Source: Scilla litardierei | Lineage: Eukaryota; Streptophyta; Magnoliopsida; Asparagales; Asparagaceae | Length of the DNA: 64,000 bases | Direction of reading: 5' to 3' | Assembly (NCBI GenBank): GCA_030789695.1 | Contig: CM061132.1 | Span: 146,886,597-146,950,596, forward strand | Shown here: positions 1 to 11,922 of the stretch, one piece after another | How the letters are laid out: every line of letters begins with the position of its first letter | Position numbering within the stretch: position 1 is the stretch's first letter | Position numbers and translations under genes: made by a program | The notes under the pieces: generated by a model | Databases searched by the model: none | Told to the model about the DNA's origin: nothing | Seen by the model: only the letters and a program-made list of their open reading frames with translations

Positions 1-1763
1 AAAGATCCATGCCTTAGTAAATTTTTTCATGTTGGTTACTTAAATTTGGTAGCATGTTGTACCTTAAGTAATAATGTTTGTATGTTTATTTTCATTATGT
101 TCTTATACTCAAAATTAGTAAGATTATGCTATGTTGTAACCTTGTTATCATGCTAGTGTAGTTATAATAATAGTGGCATCCAATCATGTTAGAAGCTAAA
201 TTTGGTTAGAAAATTCATTGTCGAAATTTTTCTTAGCACAGGACATCAACTTAGAAAAATCGTAGAAAATGGTAGAAAAATCCTAAAAATACAATCTAGG
301 ACACTACGAAAAACTGCAGAAAATTATCTACAAACTTTGAAGAAGGAACCAGAAGCTAAATCTGACTGCAGATAGGTCTAAAGTAGCATTCTTTCTGTTG
401 TGACAGTTTAGACAGATTCATGTGATAATCTTGCCTAGAAATTGTCATGGTGTATTTTTGTTTTAAGTTAAATTTGTCTATGTTCATTATGCTCTCATTA
501 GTGTGCACTTGATATATGTATCTATGTGGATGTTTCATGAAATGTTTCACTGTGGAAAATAATGATGACGATGAGAAATTGTGCAAGTTGAGGTGTAAGA
601 GTTAGTTAAGACCACTAACGATTCCATGAGGATATGTTTATTTGTACTAAAAACTGAGAGTGAGGCAGAGAATTTGACATCGGGAGTGCTCGTTCTATTT
701 TGAAATGGATGAGACTCCGGATGTGGGTTTGGGGGGACACGTGTAAATTTTAGGGGTTAAAGAGCGAACAGTAATTTCGTATCCCACCCTATGTGTCACT
801 CCCAGAAGGGGGAGTTGAGAGAGTTAGAGAGGCCGCTGGTGTACTCGTGTTGCACAATGACGGTAAATGATGGTTTTCTCCGTTTGTCCCTAGAAAAACC
901 GAGATGAGTCTCGCTCGGGTACCTTGTCCCGTTCGGGTATGGAGTTACGAGAGGCCCCTCCAGTGCTCGTGTCGCTGGAGTGGTATCACTTTTCACCCAC
1001 CCTGGGTGAAGTCCGCTTCCTTAGCGTCCTACAGTTTATCCGGGTTCCAAATCAGAAACAATGCTTAATGTTAATTAATTTAATCAGTAATTGTACTTCA
1101 GTTCTGTTTACTTTTATTTATTTCCAGTACTTATGTTCTGTTCCTTAATTTCTGCATTATTTCTGTAGTTGATGTGACACCTAGATAGTTGACTAGTTAG
1201 GGAGACCAGTTCTAAAACTAGGTCCTACTAGAGGGTCAGGAGTTTCTACTGGGTCACGCGTTGACGTGTCCCAATTTGTGGTTTTCAGGTGCAGGACCCG
1301 AGTAGACTGTGAGGGTTTCGGAGTCAAAGACCGGTGCCAGTACTGCTGAGGTAGAGCCTACGAGCGACCTTGTACAGTTGGACTTCCCGCGGTTAGACTA
1401 GTGGGTGCGTTGTACCGGGTGTGGACCCTTGCACTTTGTGGGTTGGGGGTTTCTTCTTTTTGTTGTACCCCACTTTTGTACCCCTTGTACAGCTGATGTA
1501 TGTATATGAACTCTGTATGTATGTAATGTAATGTTCTGTGTTGTTGTACTTTTCTTTCAGTACTGCGAGTTTTATTTCTGTTTGGGGCACTTTACTTTCC
1601 TCGGTGTACTATTCCAGTGTTGTTGCAGTGGCCTGCTATTTAATTAAGTTAACCACAAAAAAATGCCTAGTAGTATTTAGACAGAGGGCTCGAAGCCTGA
1701 GTCTGAATACTACGACGGTCTCGTCAGCTACGCCTCCCGTACTTGGGAGAGCGAGGCGTGACA
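1..1763 (+). repeat. 5' LTR of the Tekay element (3' part only)
   Basis: Base 1 aligns with position 7677 of the complete 3' LTR, so about 1.08 kb of this LTR lies outside the window. It ends in TGACA at 1763, as does the 3' LTR at 9423. An insertion relative to the 3' LTR near 60-70 accounts for most of the length difference. Confidence 0.93.
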
Positions 1764-1891
1764 GGCTTATGTGGTGCCCCATACAGGTCAACTCACACTG
1801 CGATACACGTAAGAATAGTACAAGTAAAGCTCCAACATTATAATCTGCAATTTTGGTACTGAACATTGTTTTCCCTATTCATTCATGCAGT

Positions 1892-3020
1892 ATGGATCCG
1901 GGGAATGGATCGTCCGAGAACAGGACCCCTGCTTCTGATGCTGCATCATCTGAGGCCTCCCTGATGGGAAAGATTCTAATAGGGGTTCTGGAGCATATGC
2001 AGCAGATGGAGGATAGAGTGGCTAGTGGTGCGCCACCGAAGCCTGTGGGTATCAGACAGTTCAGAGCCTTGCACCCGAAGTCCTTTTTGGCCAAGGAGAG
2101 TCCTCTGGAGATGGACGAGTGGATTAGGCATACTGAGGATGACCTGGAGGCCATTGGATACCCGAGAGATAAATGGGTGGATGCCGCAAAGAGACAGCTG
2201 ACACATCAGACACGAGATTGGTGGGATGATCTGGAGTTACATTTGACTAAGCCGATCTCGTGGGAGAAGTTTAGAGAGCTGTTTGAGTCTCAGTTCCTTC
2301 CAGAGACAAAGAAGGATGAGCTTCGTTTGAGGTTCGAGCACCGAACACAGGGATGACGGAGCGTGGACGCTTATGATGCAGAGTTTTCCTTATTGAGCAA
2401 GTTCGCTCCGGAGTTGGTGCAGTCAGAGGCCACCAGAGCTAGACGATTTAGGATGGGGTTGGATCCTGAGTTCAGAGCAGCGATGTCGACCTAGGTGCTG
2501 CTTACATATAGTGCCGTGCTGGAGGCGGCCAGGATGCATGAGATGCATCTGAAGAGTGTGGGTAAAGGTCCATCAGCAGCAGAGAGGTGCCCTGTAGGTC
2601 AGCAGAGGAGTTTCTCAAGGCCTACTCAGACCACTCAGTTTCGGAGGCCTGGAGCTCCACCAGCACAACAACGACGATTGTCTTGCAAATTTTGTGGGAA
2701 ATCTGGACATGAGCAGCAGAATTGTTTGTTTAGGGATGGGCGGTGTTTTACCTGTGGTCGGCCAGGACACATCAGTAGGCAGTGTCCTCAGCAGGGGCAG
2801 ACTTCAGGTTCAGTGGCACCAGTGGCAATCTGGCTTGTGCAGCAGAGGACCCTTCCACCAGCTCCACAGAGTCTTCCACTGCCAGCTCCACCAACACCTA
2901 GTACAGTGACTCCGAGAGGACTGCCTAGACCTCCCCAACAGCAGCAGACCCCCAGAAGAGCGGCGCCGAGGCGTCAGGCTTTTATCATGTCAGCTGTTGA
3001 GGCAGAGGACACCGGTCGAG
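1892..3020 (+). pseudogene. gag: Tekay gag relic
   Basis: The likely start is the ATG at 1892, just after a short leader following the LTR. The reading shows a retrotransposon gag core with the WWDDLE motif near 2220 and an arginine-rich helix ending at a premature TGA at 2354-2356. The frame resumes after a further stop near 2493. Two CCHC zinc knuckles (C-x2-C-x4-H-x4-C) lie between about 2684 and 2790, followed by a proline-rich linker. Gag packages the element RNA. The stops make this copy non-functional unless suppressed. Confidence 0.85.
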
Positions 3021-3104
3021 TTATCACTGAATGTTCTCTTGTTTCTATTATAGTATGTTATGTTTGTTTTTGTGATTAGGATGATTAGACTCTTATGTTA
3101 GTTT

Positions 3105-6100
3105 GTGTTTATCCTCTTAGCTGTTATTAGAGTTGCTTCCATTCCTGCCTTGTCACCTTTTGATTTAGGAGCATCACATTGCTTCTTGTCTCAACAGTTT
3201 GTGACTAGGAACTCATTAGTAGTAGATTCATTTGCTTCTAGTTGGAATGTCCATACAGGCAGTGGAGTGATCTGCAGTTCTTCAGGATACCGACAGTGTC
3301 TTGTAGAGATTTGTGGACATAGACTGTATGCAGATTTCTTAGTAATGGAGATACCTCATTTTGAAGCAGTGTTTGGGATGGACTGGCTACGGAAGTTTTA
3401 TGCTACTATAGATTGTAGACTCAAGAAGATAGTATTTCAGCTTCCTGATCATCCAGAGTTTGAATTTCTTAGTGGTAGTAGTTCCCTTAGACCGTTAAAG
3501 TTTATGCTCGGCCCAGTAGAAGTGATGATGGAGATAGAAGCTGAACCTGTATTGCCGAGGGTAGTCCGGGACTTTCTTGATGTCTTTCCAGACGATATCT
3601 ATGGACTTCCTCTGGATAGATCTTTGGAGTTTACCATTGATCTGATTCCATGCACTCAACCGATTGCAAAGGCTCCATACCGTATGGCTCCTCCAGAGTT
3701 AGCAGAGCTTTGTAGTCAGTTGAAAGATTTGTCAGAGCGTGGCCTGATTCAACCGAATGTTTCGCCATGGGATGCACCAGTGCTTTTGGTGAATAAGAAG
3801 GATGGATCTCGAAGGATGTGCATCGATTACCGGGAGTTGAATAACATTACTCTGAAGAACAAATATCCTCTTCATAGGATTGATGACATCTTCGATCAGT
3901 TGGGTGGATCGCGAGTTTATTCGAAGCTGGATTTGAGAAGTGGGTATCACCAGGTGAATGTCAGAGGATCAGATATTCCGAAGACTGTATTTCGAACCCG
4001 TTATGGTCATTATGAGTTCTTAGTGTGCCTTTCGGCGTTACTAATGCACCAGCCACATTCATGAGATTGATGAACCAAGTCTTCTATTAGTACTTGGATA
4101 AGTTTGTGGTCGTCTTCATTGATGACATTTTGGTGTACTCAAGGTCAGAGGAAGATCATGATGAGCATCTGAGGATAGTCCTGAAAACTCTGAGACAGCA
4201 CCAGCTATATGCTAAGTATAGCAATTGTCAGTTTTGGTTGACCAAAGTTGCTTTTCCTGGACATGTTGTATCTGGAGATGGGATAGCGGTAGATCCAAAG
4301 AAGGTTGATGCAGCGTAGAAGTGGCCAGTTCCTAGTCAGTTACAGAGATCAGAAGTTTCTTGGGATTGGCTGGGTACTACATGAAGTTCATCAAGGATTT
4401 CTCTAAGATCGCAGCACCGATGACTCATCTAACCAAGAAGAATATTGTTTACAATTGGTCAAAGGAATGTCAGCAAGCATTTGATGAACTGAAGCATGGA
4501 TTGATCACTGCACCTGTCCTGACGATTCCAGACCGTTCAGGTGGATATGAGATGTTCTGTGATGCGTCAGGCAGAGAATTGGGATGTGTTCTCCATCATC
4601 ATGGTAGGGTAGTAGCCTATGCTTCTAAATTGTTGAATACTCATGAGAGGAACTATCCTACGCATGATTTGGAGTTAGCAGCAGTGGTTTTTGCATTGAA
4701 GTTGTGGAGGCATTTTCTTCTGTGTGAACGTGTAAAGATATACACAGATCACAAGAGTTTGAAGTACGTGTTCACTCAGAAAGAGCTGAATATGAGGTAG
4801 CACAGATGGCTCGAGTTGATGGCTGATTATGATGTTGACCTCCAATATCACCCTGGAAAAGTCAACGTAGTGCCTGATGCTCTTAGTCACATGTCGACAG
4901 TAATGATGTTGACGGCACAGAGAGAACTTTGGGATGATATTCGACAGATGGAGATTGAAGTTGTCTTACTTGGTACATCAGTAGTGATGATGAATTTGCA
5001 AGTTCAATCTGATTTGGTTGAAAGGATTAAGGCAGCTCAGTCTAGAGATGGGAAGTTGAAGAAGATCCGAGATCAGACAGATGCCAGACTTCGCAAGGAT
5101 TTCTGTATTCATGAAGAAGGGTCTCTGCGTTTTGGGAGCAGAATTTGTGTGCCATCAAGTGACATTCGGGATGAACTGTGATAGAAGCTCATAGCTCACC
5201 TTATTCTATCCATCCTGGAGGTACTAAAATGTATCGTGATCTGCGACAACATTTTTGGTGGCACGACATGAAGCGTAGTGTGGCTAGGAGCGTAGCTTTA
5301 TGTCTGACATGTCAGCAAGTCAAAGCCGAGCATCAAATAACGGCAGGACTTCTTCATCCTCTTCCGATTCCTGACTGGAAGTGGCAACATGTGACGATGG
5401 ACTTCGTAACTGGATTACCTCGCACTCCTCGAGAAAATGATGCTATTTGGGTAATCGTTGACCGGTTGACCAAATCAGCTCACTTCATACCTTTTCGAGT
5501 GGGCCAGTCGACAGACCATCTTGGTAAGAGATATATGGAGGTGAGAATTCTGTTTTATATCTTTCTCTGTTTTGTTGTTAGTTTAGATTCTGATTAAGTC
5601 ATGTAAGCAGGAAATTGTGAGGCTTCACAGAGTACCCGTATGCATAGTCTCTGACCGTGACACTAGATTCACGTCCCACTTTTGGAGAAGTCTGCATGCT
5701 AGCTTGGGAACTCAACTGAGTTTCAGCACTGCATACCATCCACAAACAGACGATCAGTCGGAGAGGAAAATTCAGATTCTGGAAGATATGTTGAGGGCAT
5801 GCAAGCTGGATTTCAATGGCTCTTGGGACGAACATCTACATCTGGTAGAGTTCGCTTACAATAACAGTTACCAAGCCAGTATAGGCATGGCGCCATTTGC
5901 AGCTCTATATGGGAGGAAGTGTGATCTCCTCTTAGTTGGGATGATGTTGGATATCGTAAATTGTTGGGCCCAGATATGATCGCTGAGACCGTGGATGTTG
6001 TGAGAGTCGTCAGAGACAATCTTCATAGCCCAAGACCGTTATAAGCACTGGGCAGATGCGAAGAGGCGACACTTAGAGTTTCAGCAAGGCGAGCTAGTAT

Positions 6101-6510
6101 TTTTGAAGATTTCACCAACACGAGGGCTAATCCATTTTGGAAGACGAGGGAAGCTGAGCTCAAGATATATTGGACCTTTCAAAGTCTTAGCTCATGTTGG
6201 AGAAGTGGCTCATAGAATTGCCTTGCTAGCATCTCTTGAAGGAGTACATAATGTGTTTCACATATCACAACTCAGGAGGAGGTTGGAAATCCTGATCATG
6301 TCGTCCACTTCTCAGAGATTGAAGTGCGACCAGACTTGACTTATGATCAGAAGCCTGTGGCTATTCTAAACCAGAGACAGAAGATGCTGAGGAAGAAATC
6401 AATCAATCTAGTGAGGGTCATGTGGCACCGAGAGTCACCAGGAGAGTCTACCTGGAACTCGAGGATGAGATGAGAGAGAAGTACCCTTACTTGTTTGTTT
6501 GATGTAATTT
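3105..6510 (+). pseudogene. pol: Tekay pol relic: protease, RT, RNase H, integrase, chromodomain-like tail
   Basis: The protease carries a degraded active-site box (DLGASH in place of D-T/S-G-A) near 3160. RT runs from about 3600 to 4330, with motifs MCIDYREL and FIDDIL. The frame breaks near 4026, at a stop near 4088, at a stop at about 4316 and again near 4345. RNase H (FCDASGREL, then a TDHKSL motif near 4745) has a stop at 4798. Integrase begins after another frame break near 5178. It keeps the D of DFVTGLP, the D of SDRDTRF and the E-containing region before the AYNNSY motif. A GPF-like segment (YIGPFKVL) and a chromodomain-like stretch with KPVAIL follow up to about 6500. The last part is also frame-shifted near 6300. 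The integrase is interrupted by an intron-like insert at 5541-5610. Confidence 0.88.
5541..5610 (+). other. Intron-like 70-bp insert within the integrase
   Basis: The conserved integrase reading ends at RYME (GAG at 5538-5540). A GT-starting (GTGAGA), T-rich segment ending in GTAAGCAG follows, and the reading resumes at 5611 with EIVRLHRVPVCIVSDRD in the correct phase. The segment itself contains in-frame stops. Its GTGAGA donor, pyrimidine richness and CAG acceptor fit a minimal plant intron. A random insertion that happens to look like an intron is the alternative. Confidence 0.6.
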
Positions 6511-6580
6511 TGTTGTTGCTAGATGATGTGTTGTATAGAGAGTTTTTCTCCCTTATTTTGAAATTCTGAGGGCGGAATTT

Positions 6581-6598
6581 ATTTTAAGGGGGGTTAGA
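6581..6598 (+). other. Polypurine tract region of the Tekay element
   Basis: A purine run AAGGGGGG lies directly before the TG that opens the 3' LTR at 6599. This is the expected plus-strand priming position. Confidence 0.75.
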
Positions 6599-9423
6599 TG
6601 TAATGACCCCAATTTTAATGTACGCGTATGGATACGTATTTTGGCGTAAATGCGTACGTATAATTTTTGGGAGTATCTACGTATTTTTCTTTAATTATTT
6701 TAGTGAAGGAAATATTTTTTTAAAAAATATTTTTACTCACCATGTGTATTGTCAAAGTGGATACACAAATTGTACTCATACATACAACAAGTTGTACACA
6801 CATTGAGTACAATATGAACATACATGTATGTAAGCCATACTGTAAGCTGAACACATTTGTAGCCTATTCTGTACACAATTATCTTATAAGCTGAATACAC
6901 TTGTAACCTATTGTATACAAAATTGTCTTATAAGCTGAACACACTTGTAGTATATTATGTACACAGTTGTCTTATAAGCTGAACACACATATAGTACGAA
7001 CCGAACACACATATAATACAAACCGAACACACATATAATGCAGGCTGAACACAATAACCAAGGTGGAGACACACTTAGAATTAATTCATGTTAACCATGC
7101 TAGGCCACCTCATGCTTGCTAGATGTCACTTTGAGAATGAAACTCACCAAATTTTTTCCATGTGTCTTAAGAAGAGGGAATGAGGGAATGAGGTGGAGGA
7201 TGGAGAAATTTCCTTAAGAAAAAAGAAAAAGGAAAGAAAGGGAAAAGGGAGGAAAACAAAACAAAAAAACCAAAAAAACCAAAAGAATTCTCTCATTCTC
7301 ACACACAATCTCTCCCCCTTTCCTTCCCCAATTCAGGCCGAAATTTCCCATTCCCCATTTCTCTCCTTTGCTTCATTTTTCCTCCACCAAACCATCCTTC
7401 CAAGTACCCCCTTCTCCCTCATCATTTCACCACCAAAAATTCACCCTAAAACTCTCCTAAATCAAACATTAGAGGCCAATTGGGAGCGTGAAGAAGGAGG
7501 CTAGGAGGCCCAAGTTCTTCAAGGAATAAGAAGGGCCAAAGAAAATTTTGGAAGACTTTTGAAGGTAGAAATATCTAACACTTTTAGTAGGAATTAGTTT
7601 TAGGACTAGGATTCAATTTATCTTAGCATGTTGTATGAAAAATTTTAGTGTAGAAATCATATTTTATAAGTCAAACTAAGATCCATGCCTTAGTAAATTT
7701 TTTCATGTTGGCTACTTAAATTTGGTAGCATGTTGTAATAATGTTTGTATGTTTATTTTCATTATGTTCTTATACTCAAAATTAGTAAGATTATGCTATG
7801 TTGTAACCTTGTTATCATGCTAGTGTAGTTATAATAATAGTGGCATCCAACCATGTTAGAAGCAAAATTTGGTTAGAAAATTCATTGCTGAACGTTTTCT
7901 TAGCACATGCCAGCAACTTAGAAAAATCATATAAAATATTAGAAAAATCCTAAAAATACAATCTAGGACACTACGGAAAACTAAAGAAAATTATATACAA
8001 CTTTGAAGAGGAACCAGAAGCTAAATCTGACTGCAGTTAGGTCTAAAGTATCATTCTTTCTGCTATGAGAGTTTAGACAGATTCATGTGATTACTTAGAA
8101 ATTGTCATGGTGTATTTTTGTTTTAAGTTAAATTTGTTTGTGTTCATTATGCTCCCATTAGTGTGCACTTGATATATGTATCTATGTGGATGTTTTATGA
8201 AATGTTTCACTTTGGAAAATAATGATGATGATGAGAAATTGTGCAAGTTGAGGTGTAAGCGGTAGTTAAGACCGCTAACGATTCCATGAGGATATGTTAA
8301 TTTGTACTAAAAACTGAGAGTGAGGCAGAGAATTTGACATCGGGAGTGCTCGTTCCATTTTGAAATGGGTGAGACTCTGAATGTGGGTTTGGGGGGACAC
8401 ATGTAAATTTTAGGGGTTAAGGAGCAGACACTAATTTCGTATCTCACCCTATGTGTCACTCCCGGAAGGGGGAGTTGAGAGGGTTAGAGAGGCCGCTGGT
8501 GTACTCGTGTTGCACCATGACGGTAAATGATGGTTTTCTCCATTTGTCCCAAGAAAAACCGAGATGAGTCTCGCTCAGGTACCTTGCCCCGTTCGGGTAC
8601 GGAGTTACGAGAGGCGCCTCCAGTGCTCGTGTCGCTGGAGTGGTATCACTTCTCACCCACCCTGGGTGAAGTCTGCTTCCTTAGCGTCCTACGGTATACC
8701 CGGGTTCCAAATCAGAAACAATGTTTAATTTTAATTAATTTAATCAGTAATTGTACTTCAGTTCTGTTCACTTTTATTTATTTCCAGTATTTATGTTATG
8801 TTCCTTAATTTCTGCATTATTTCTGTAGTTGATGTGACACCTAGATAGTTGACTAGTTAGGGAGACTAGTTCTAAAACTGGGTCCTACTAGAGGGTTAGG
8901 AGTTTCTACTGGGTCACGCATTGACGTGTCCCAATTTGTGATTTTCAGGTGCGGGACCCGAGCTGACTGTGAGGGTTTCGGAGTCAGAGACCGGTGCTAG
9001 TACTGCTGAGGTAGAGCCTACAGGCGACCTTGTACAGTTGGACTTACCGGGGTTAGACTACTGGGTGCGTTGTACCGGGTGTGGACCCTTGCACTTTGTG
9101 GGTTGGGAGTTTCTTCTTTTTGTTGTACCCCACTTTTGTACCCCTTGTATAGCTGATGTATGTATATGAACTCTGTATGTATGTAATGTAATGTTCTGTG
9201 TTGTTGTACTTTTCTTTCAGTACTGCGAGTTTTATTTCTGTTTGGAGCACTTTACTTTTCTATGTGTACTATTCCAGTGTTGTTGCAGTGGCCTACTATT
9301 TAATTAAGTTAAGCACAAAAAATGCATAGTAGTATTTAGACAATAGGGCTCGGAGCCCGAGTCTGAATACTACGACGGCCTTGTCAGCTACGCCTCCCGT
9401 ACTTGTGAGAGCGGGGTGTGACA
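6599..9423 (+). repeat. Complete 3' LTR of the Tekay element (2825 bp)
   Basis: It begins TGTAATGACCCC and ends GGGTGTGACA, the TG...CA form of LTRs. It contains a short-repeat stretch at 6846-7050, an oligo-A and pyrimidine-rich stretch at 7200-7450, and the region duplicated at 1-1763. The 103-aa frame at 7193-7504 is low-complexity and is not considered a gene. Confidence 0.93.
6846..7050 (+). repeat. Short tandem subrepeats inside the LTR U3
   Basis: A roughly 50-bp unit containing CTTATAAGCTGAACACA occurs about four times. A shorter unit of about 25 bp containing CCGAACACACATATAAT follows. U3 subrepeats like these often act as transcriptional enhancers in LTR elements, but here that is inference. 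Confidence 0.7.
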
Positions 9424-9562
9424 TAATGCCTGATGGCCACTCGATGGGTTAGGCGCCGCTTCAGGATGATTGAGGATAAACCATCGAACCATGTTTAGAA
9501 CTTGATCACCACGTTCCATGGTGAGGGAGCGATTTCCTCGACTCACGACTGATGGCACGGGA

Positions 9563-10030
9563 GTCGTTCAGTGATGAAGAGGTGGTCATTCGACTTTCGG
9601 CTGACGAAATTTTTAGAAGAGTCGGTCAGTGGCGAAGGGGTGTTCCCTTCGACTTACGGCCGACACTATTTTTAGAAGAGTCGTACAGTAGCGGAGGGGT
9701 GGTCCTGCGACTTACGGCTGATACTTGTTTAGGAGAGTCGTTCAGTAGCAAAGGGGTGGCCCCTTCGACTTACTGTTGACGCTCGTTTAGGAGAGTCGTT
9801 CAGTAGCGAAGGGGTGGCCCCTTCGACGTACGGCTGACGCTCGTTTAGGAGAGTCGTTCAGTAGCGAAGGAGTAACCCATTCGACCTACAACTGACGCTC
9901 GTTTAGGAGATTCGTTCAGTAGCGAAGGGGTGGCCCCTTCGACCTACGGCTGACTCTCGCTTATGAGATTTGTTCAGTAGCGAAGGGGTGGCCCCTTCTA
10001 CCTACGGTTAACGCTCGTTTAGGAGTCACT
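9563..10030 (-). repeat. 58-bp tandem repeat array (about eight copies)
   Basis: A unit containing GAGTCGTTCAGTAGCGAAGG then GGTGGCCCCTTCGACCTAC recurs every 58 bp, for example at about 9731, 9789 and 9847. Copies are diverged at the edges and nearly identical in the middle. Each unit carries a self-complementary CGAAGGGG...CCCCTTCG that could form a hairpin. Confidence 0.85.
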
Positions 10031-10289
10031 CGCACGGATTTTCCTCGATGTAAGTTCAGTTTACCCAAAACCTCCCGAGGATCGGTTCCTTTTCAAGGGG
10101 AGTCTTGATGGGATAGTTTCTGTAGACTTTATGATGTCTTTAAGGAAGCGAAACTGAAAAGACATGCTTTATTGAAAAGAGTGACAAAGAAAAACAAAAG
10201 GCGTATAGGTGTTTTCGAACTGCGTTGGAGCTGTTGCTGTCTAACGCCTCTTTATTCACCTCAAGCTTAAACGGCTTACTAGTCGATCA

Positions 10290-11200
10290 CCTTGGTGACA
10301 GGTGACCCCGTCATCTTGCCATTCTGTTTTGAGGATCCCTCCTTGCTAAGTTGATCATTAGCTGGGTTCTTGGGGTGTCCTCGCTTGACTAGCGCATCGA
10401 TCTCTTTTTTGAGTGTTCAACAGTCGTTGGTATCATGCTCATAGTTGGTTTGATACTTGCGAAATTTGAGGTCATCCCTCTTCTCAAATTTGCCCTTCTT
10501 TGCTGTCTCTTAGATCAGCCCTCTCGTAGGGCGTAAACGAGGTCTTCCGTCTTAGGAGTGACCGGCTTAGCATATCTATGGTGCTCCTTGCTTCGAGGGC
10601 TCCTCTTCCTGAGTCTCTTGTCTCGAGACTCCTGGCGGGGGTTCCCGAAGTTGGTTTCTCTCGCCTCGTGTCTCTGCGGTGGGAGGGGTGCCATTTGCAC
10701 TAGCTCCGGCTAGTTTTTCCGCTTCTACTGAGGAAGTGAACCGCTCCGTTATGTTGAGCATTTCTGCGACGGTGTTAGGGAGAACTAGTGGAGGGCCCTT
10801 CGCAGGTGATTATTCCGGACCACCTGGGTGAGCGCCACTATGACATTCACGTCTGACGTCTCCTCTACATAGAGCCTCTCGTTGTTGAATCTCTGGACGA
10901 AGTCTCGGATCGATTCATTCCTGTTCTGTTTGAGCAAGAATAGGTGGGAGGACTTCTTCTTAGGACGTCGTCTCGCGAAGAATTGTTTACAGAATATTTC
11001 TGCCAATTCATCGAACGAGCCAATACAGCCGTGGGGTAGCCCTTCGTACCAGCTTTCTGTCCTTTTGAACAGTGTAGCATGGAAGGCTCTACAAAGGTAC
11101 TGCTCATCGGCCCTATGAAGCAGCATGACATTCAGATACTTATGAATGTACGACCATGGGTTGCTCTGCCATCATAAGCTAGTAGGGCCGGGAGCTTGAA
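10290..11200 (-). pseudogene. gag: Tat-type gag relic
   Basis: The best-preserved part is the minus-strand frame at 10785-11126, which reads a gag core with motifs ESWYEGLPHG, SFDELAEIFCKQF and NESIRDFVQRFNNERL. Further along the minus strand, other frames give a charged linker and, near 10400-10470, a sequence resembling the TLKKEIDALVKRGH segment typical of Tat gag C-termini. Stops and frame changes separate these parts, so it is inactive. The frame at 11429-12022 on the plus strand is antisense to the gag leader and is not a gene. Confidence 0.8.
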
Positions 11201-11904
11201 CTTGGAAAGAGGAGGATCAGAGATGATAGTCTACCTCAGTGGGGTCCTCTGAATTACGGATCGAACCAGTAGAGATCCTCCTTCTCCGGGTTGCACGTAG
11301 TTAGCTCCCGAGGATCGGTTCGGGATTTCGTACCTCCTTCCGAATCCACATGCAGGGTTCCGAGGGTTATAACCCGGGGTAGCCCCGTACATTACTGATC
11401 TAGGATGTTGCGAGTTGCTTCCCGGTAATTGAAGGGGGTGTGCATTCCCCCTGGAGAACGAAGGCCCGATTGCCGATCCCCATTCCGCCGTATTGGTGAG
11501 TTGGGGGTCGCGTTATGGGGGCTAATCTCCAGTTGGTCTGCCCTTCGGTCCCCCAGATCTCAGAGGAATGTCATGCCCCTGGTCGGCATAAGGTTCAGGT
11601 TTGGAGACGGCAGCGGCTCTTTTAAGGGTGATGGACTCCACAAGTTCTGGCGTATTAATGTCGCCAATGCGCCTAGACTCCTATCGACCTGCTCGGTGAA
11701 CTGGTTGAATTCCCTTCGGGTCACCCCAGGCTCCTTTGTGGTCTCTGCCGGTCATTGTAACGGCGATGTGGAGTCTGCAGCATCCTATAACAGGACGTTG
11801 TTAGCTTTCTGTTTCTCCTTCGGATCTTCGATCTGCCCGACTTTGCTGGGTCCAGCTGTCATAGCTTTTGATCGCTTTGGGATGACGAGCTGGTTAAAGC
11901 TTTT

Positions 11905-11922
11905 CCACAGACGGTGCCAAAC
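11905..11922 (-). other. Primer binding site of the Tat-type element
   Basis: Directly inside the LTR edge the minus strand reads TTTGGCACCGTCTGTGG. This differs by one base from the TGGCGCCGTCTGTGG sequence found just after the LTR of many plant Tat-group elements. It fixes the orientation and the LTR end at 11923. Confidence 0.75.

Larger units (their letters stand above)
1..9423 (+). mobile_element. Tekay/Del-type Ty3-Gypsy (chromovirus) LTR retrotransposon, left end outside window, decayed
   Basis: Positions 1-1763 match 7677-9423 closely, which defines two LTRs around an internal region (1764-6598) reading gag, protease, reverse transcriptase, RNase H, integrase and a chromodomain-like tail. 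That order is Ty3/Gypsy. The long LTRs (2825 bp for the complete one) and the C-terminal chromodomain-like stretch point to the Tekay (Del) clade. The coding region has several stops and frameshifts, so the copy is not autonomous. The two LTRs differ by scattered substitutions and small indels. The right end abuts minus-strand Tat-type sequence, so this element probably inserted into that older one. The 5-bp target duplication cannot be checked because the left flank is outside the window. Confidence 0.93.

Noticed and set aside
3053..3101. Second intron-like segment before the Tekay protease (GTATGT...TTAG)
   Set aside because: In phase, but only 49 bp, below the usual plant intron minimum, and the expected protein there is too variable to verify.
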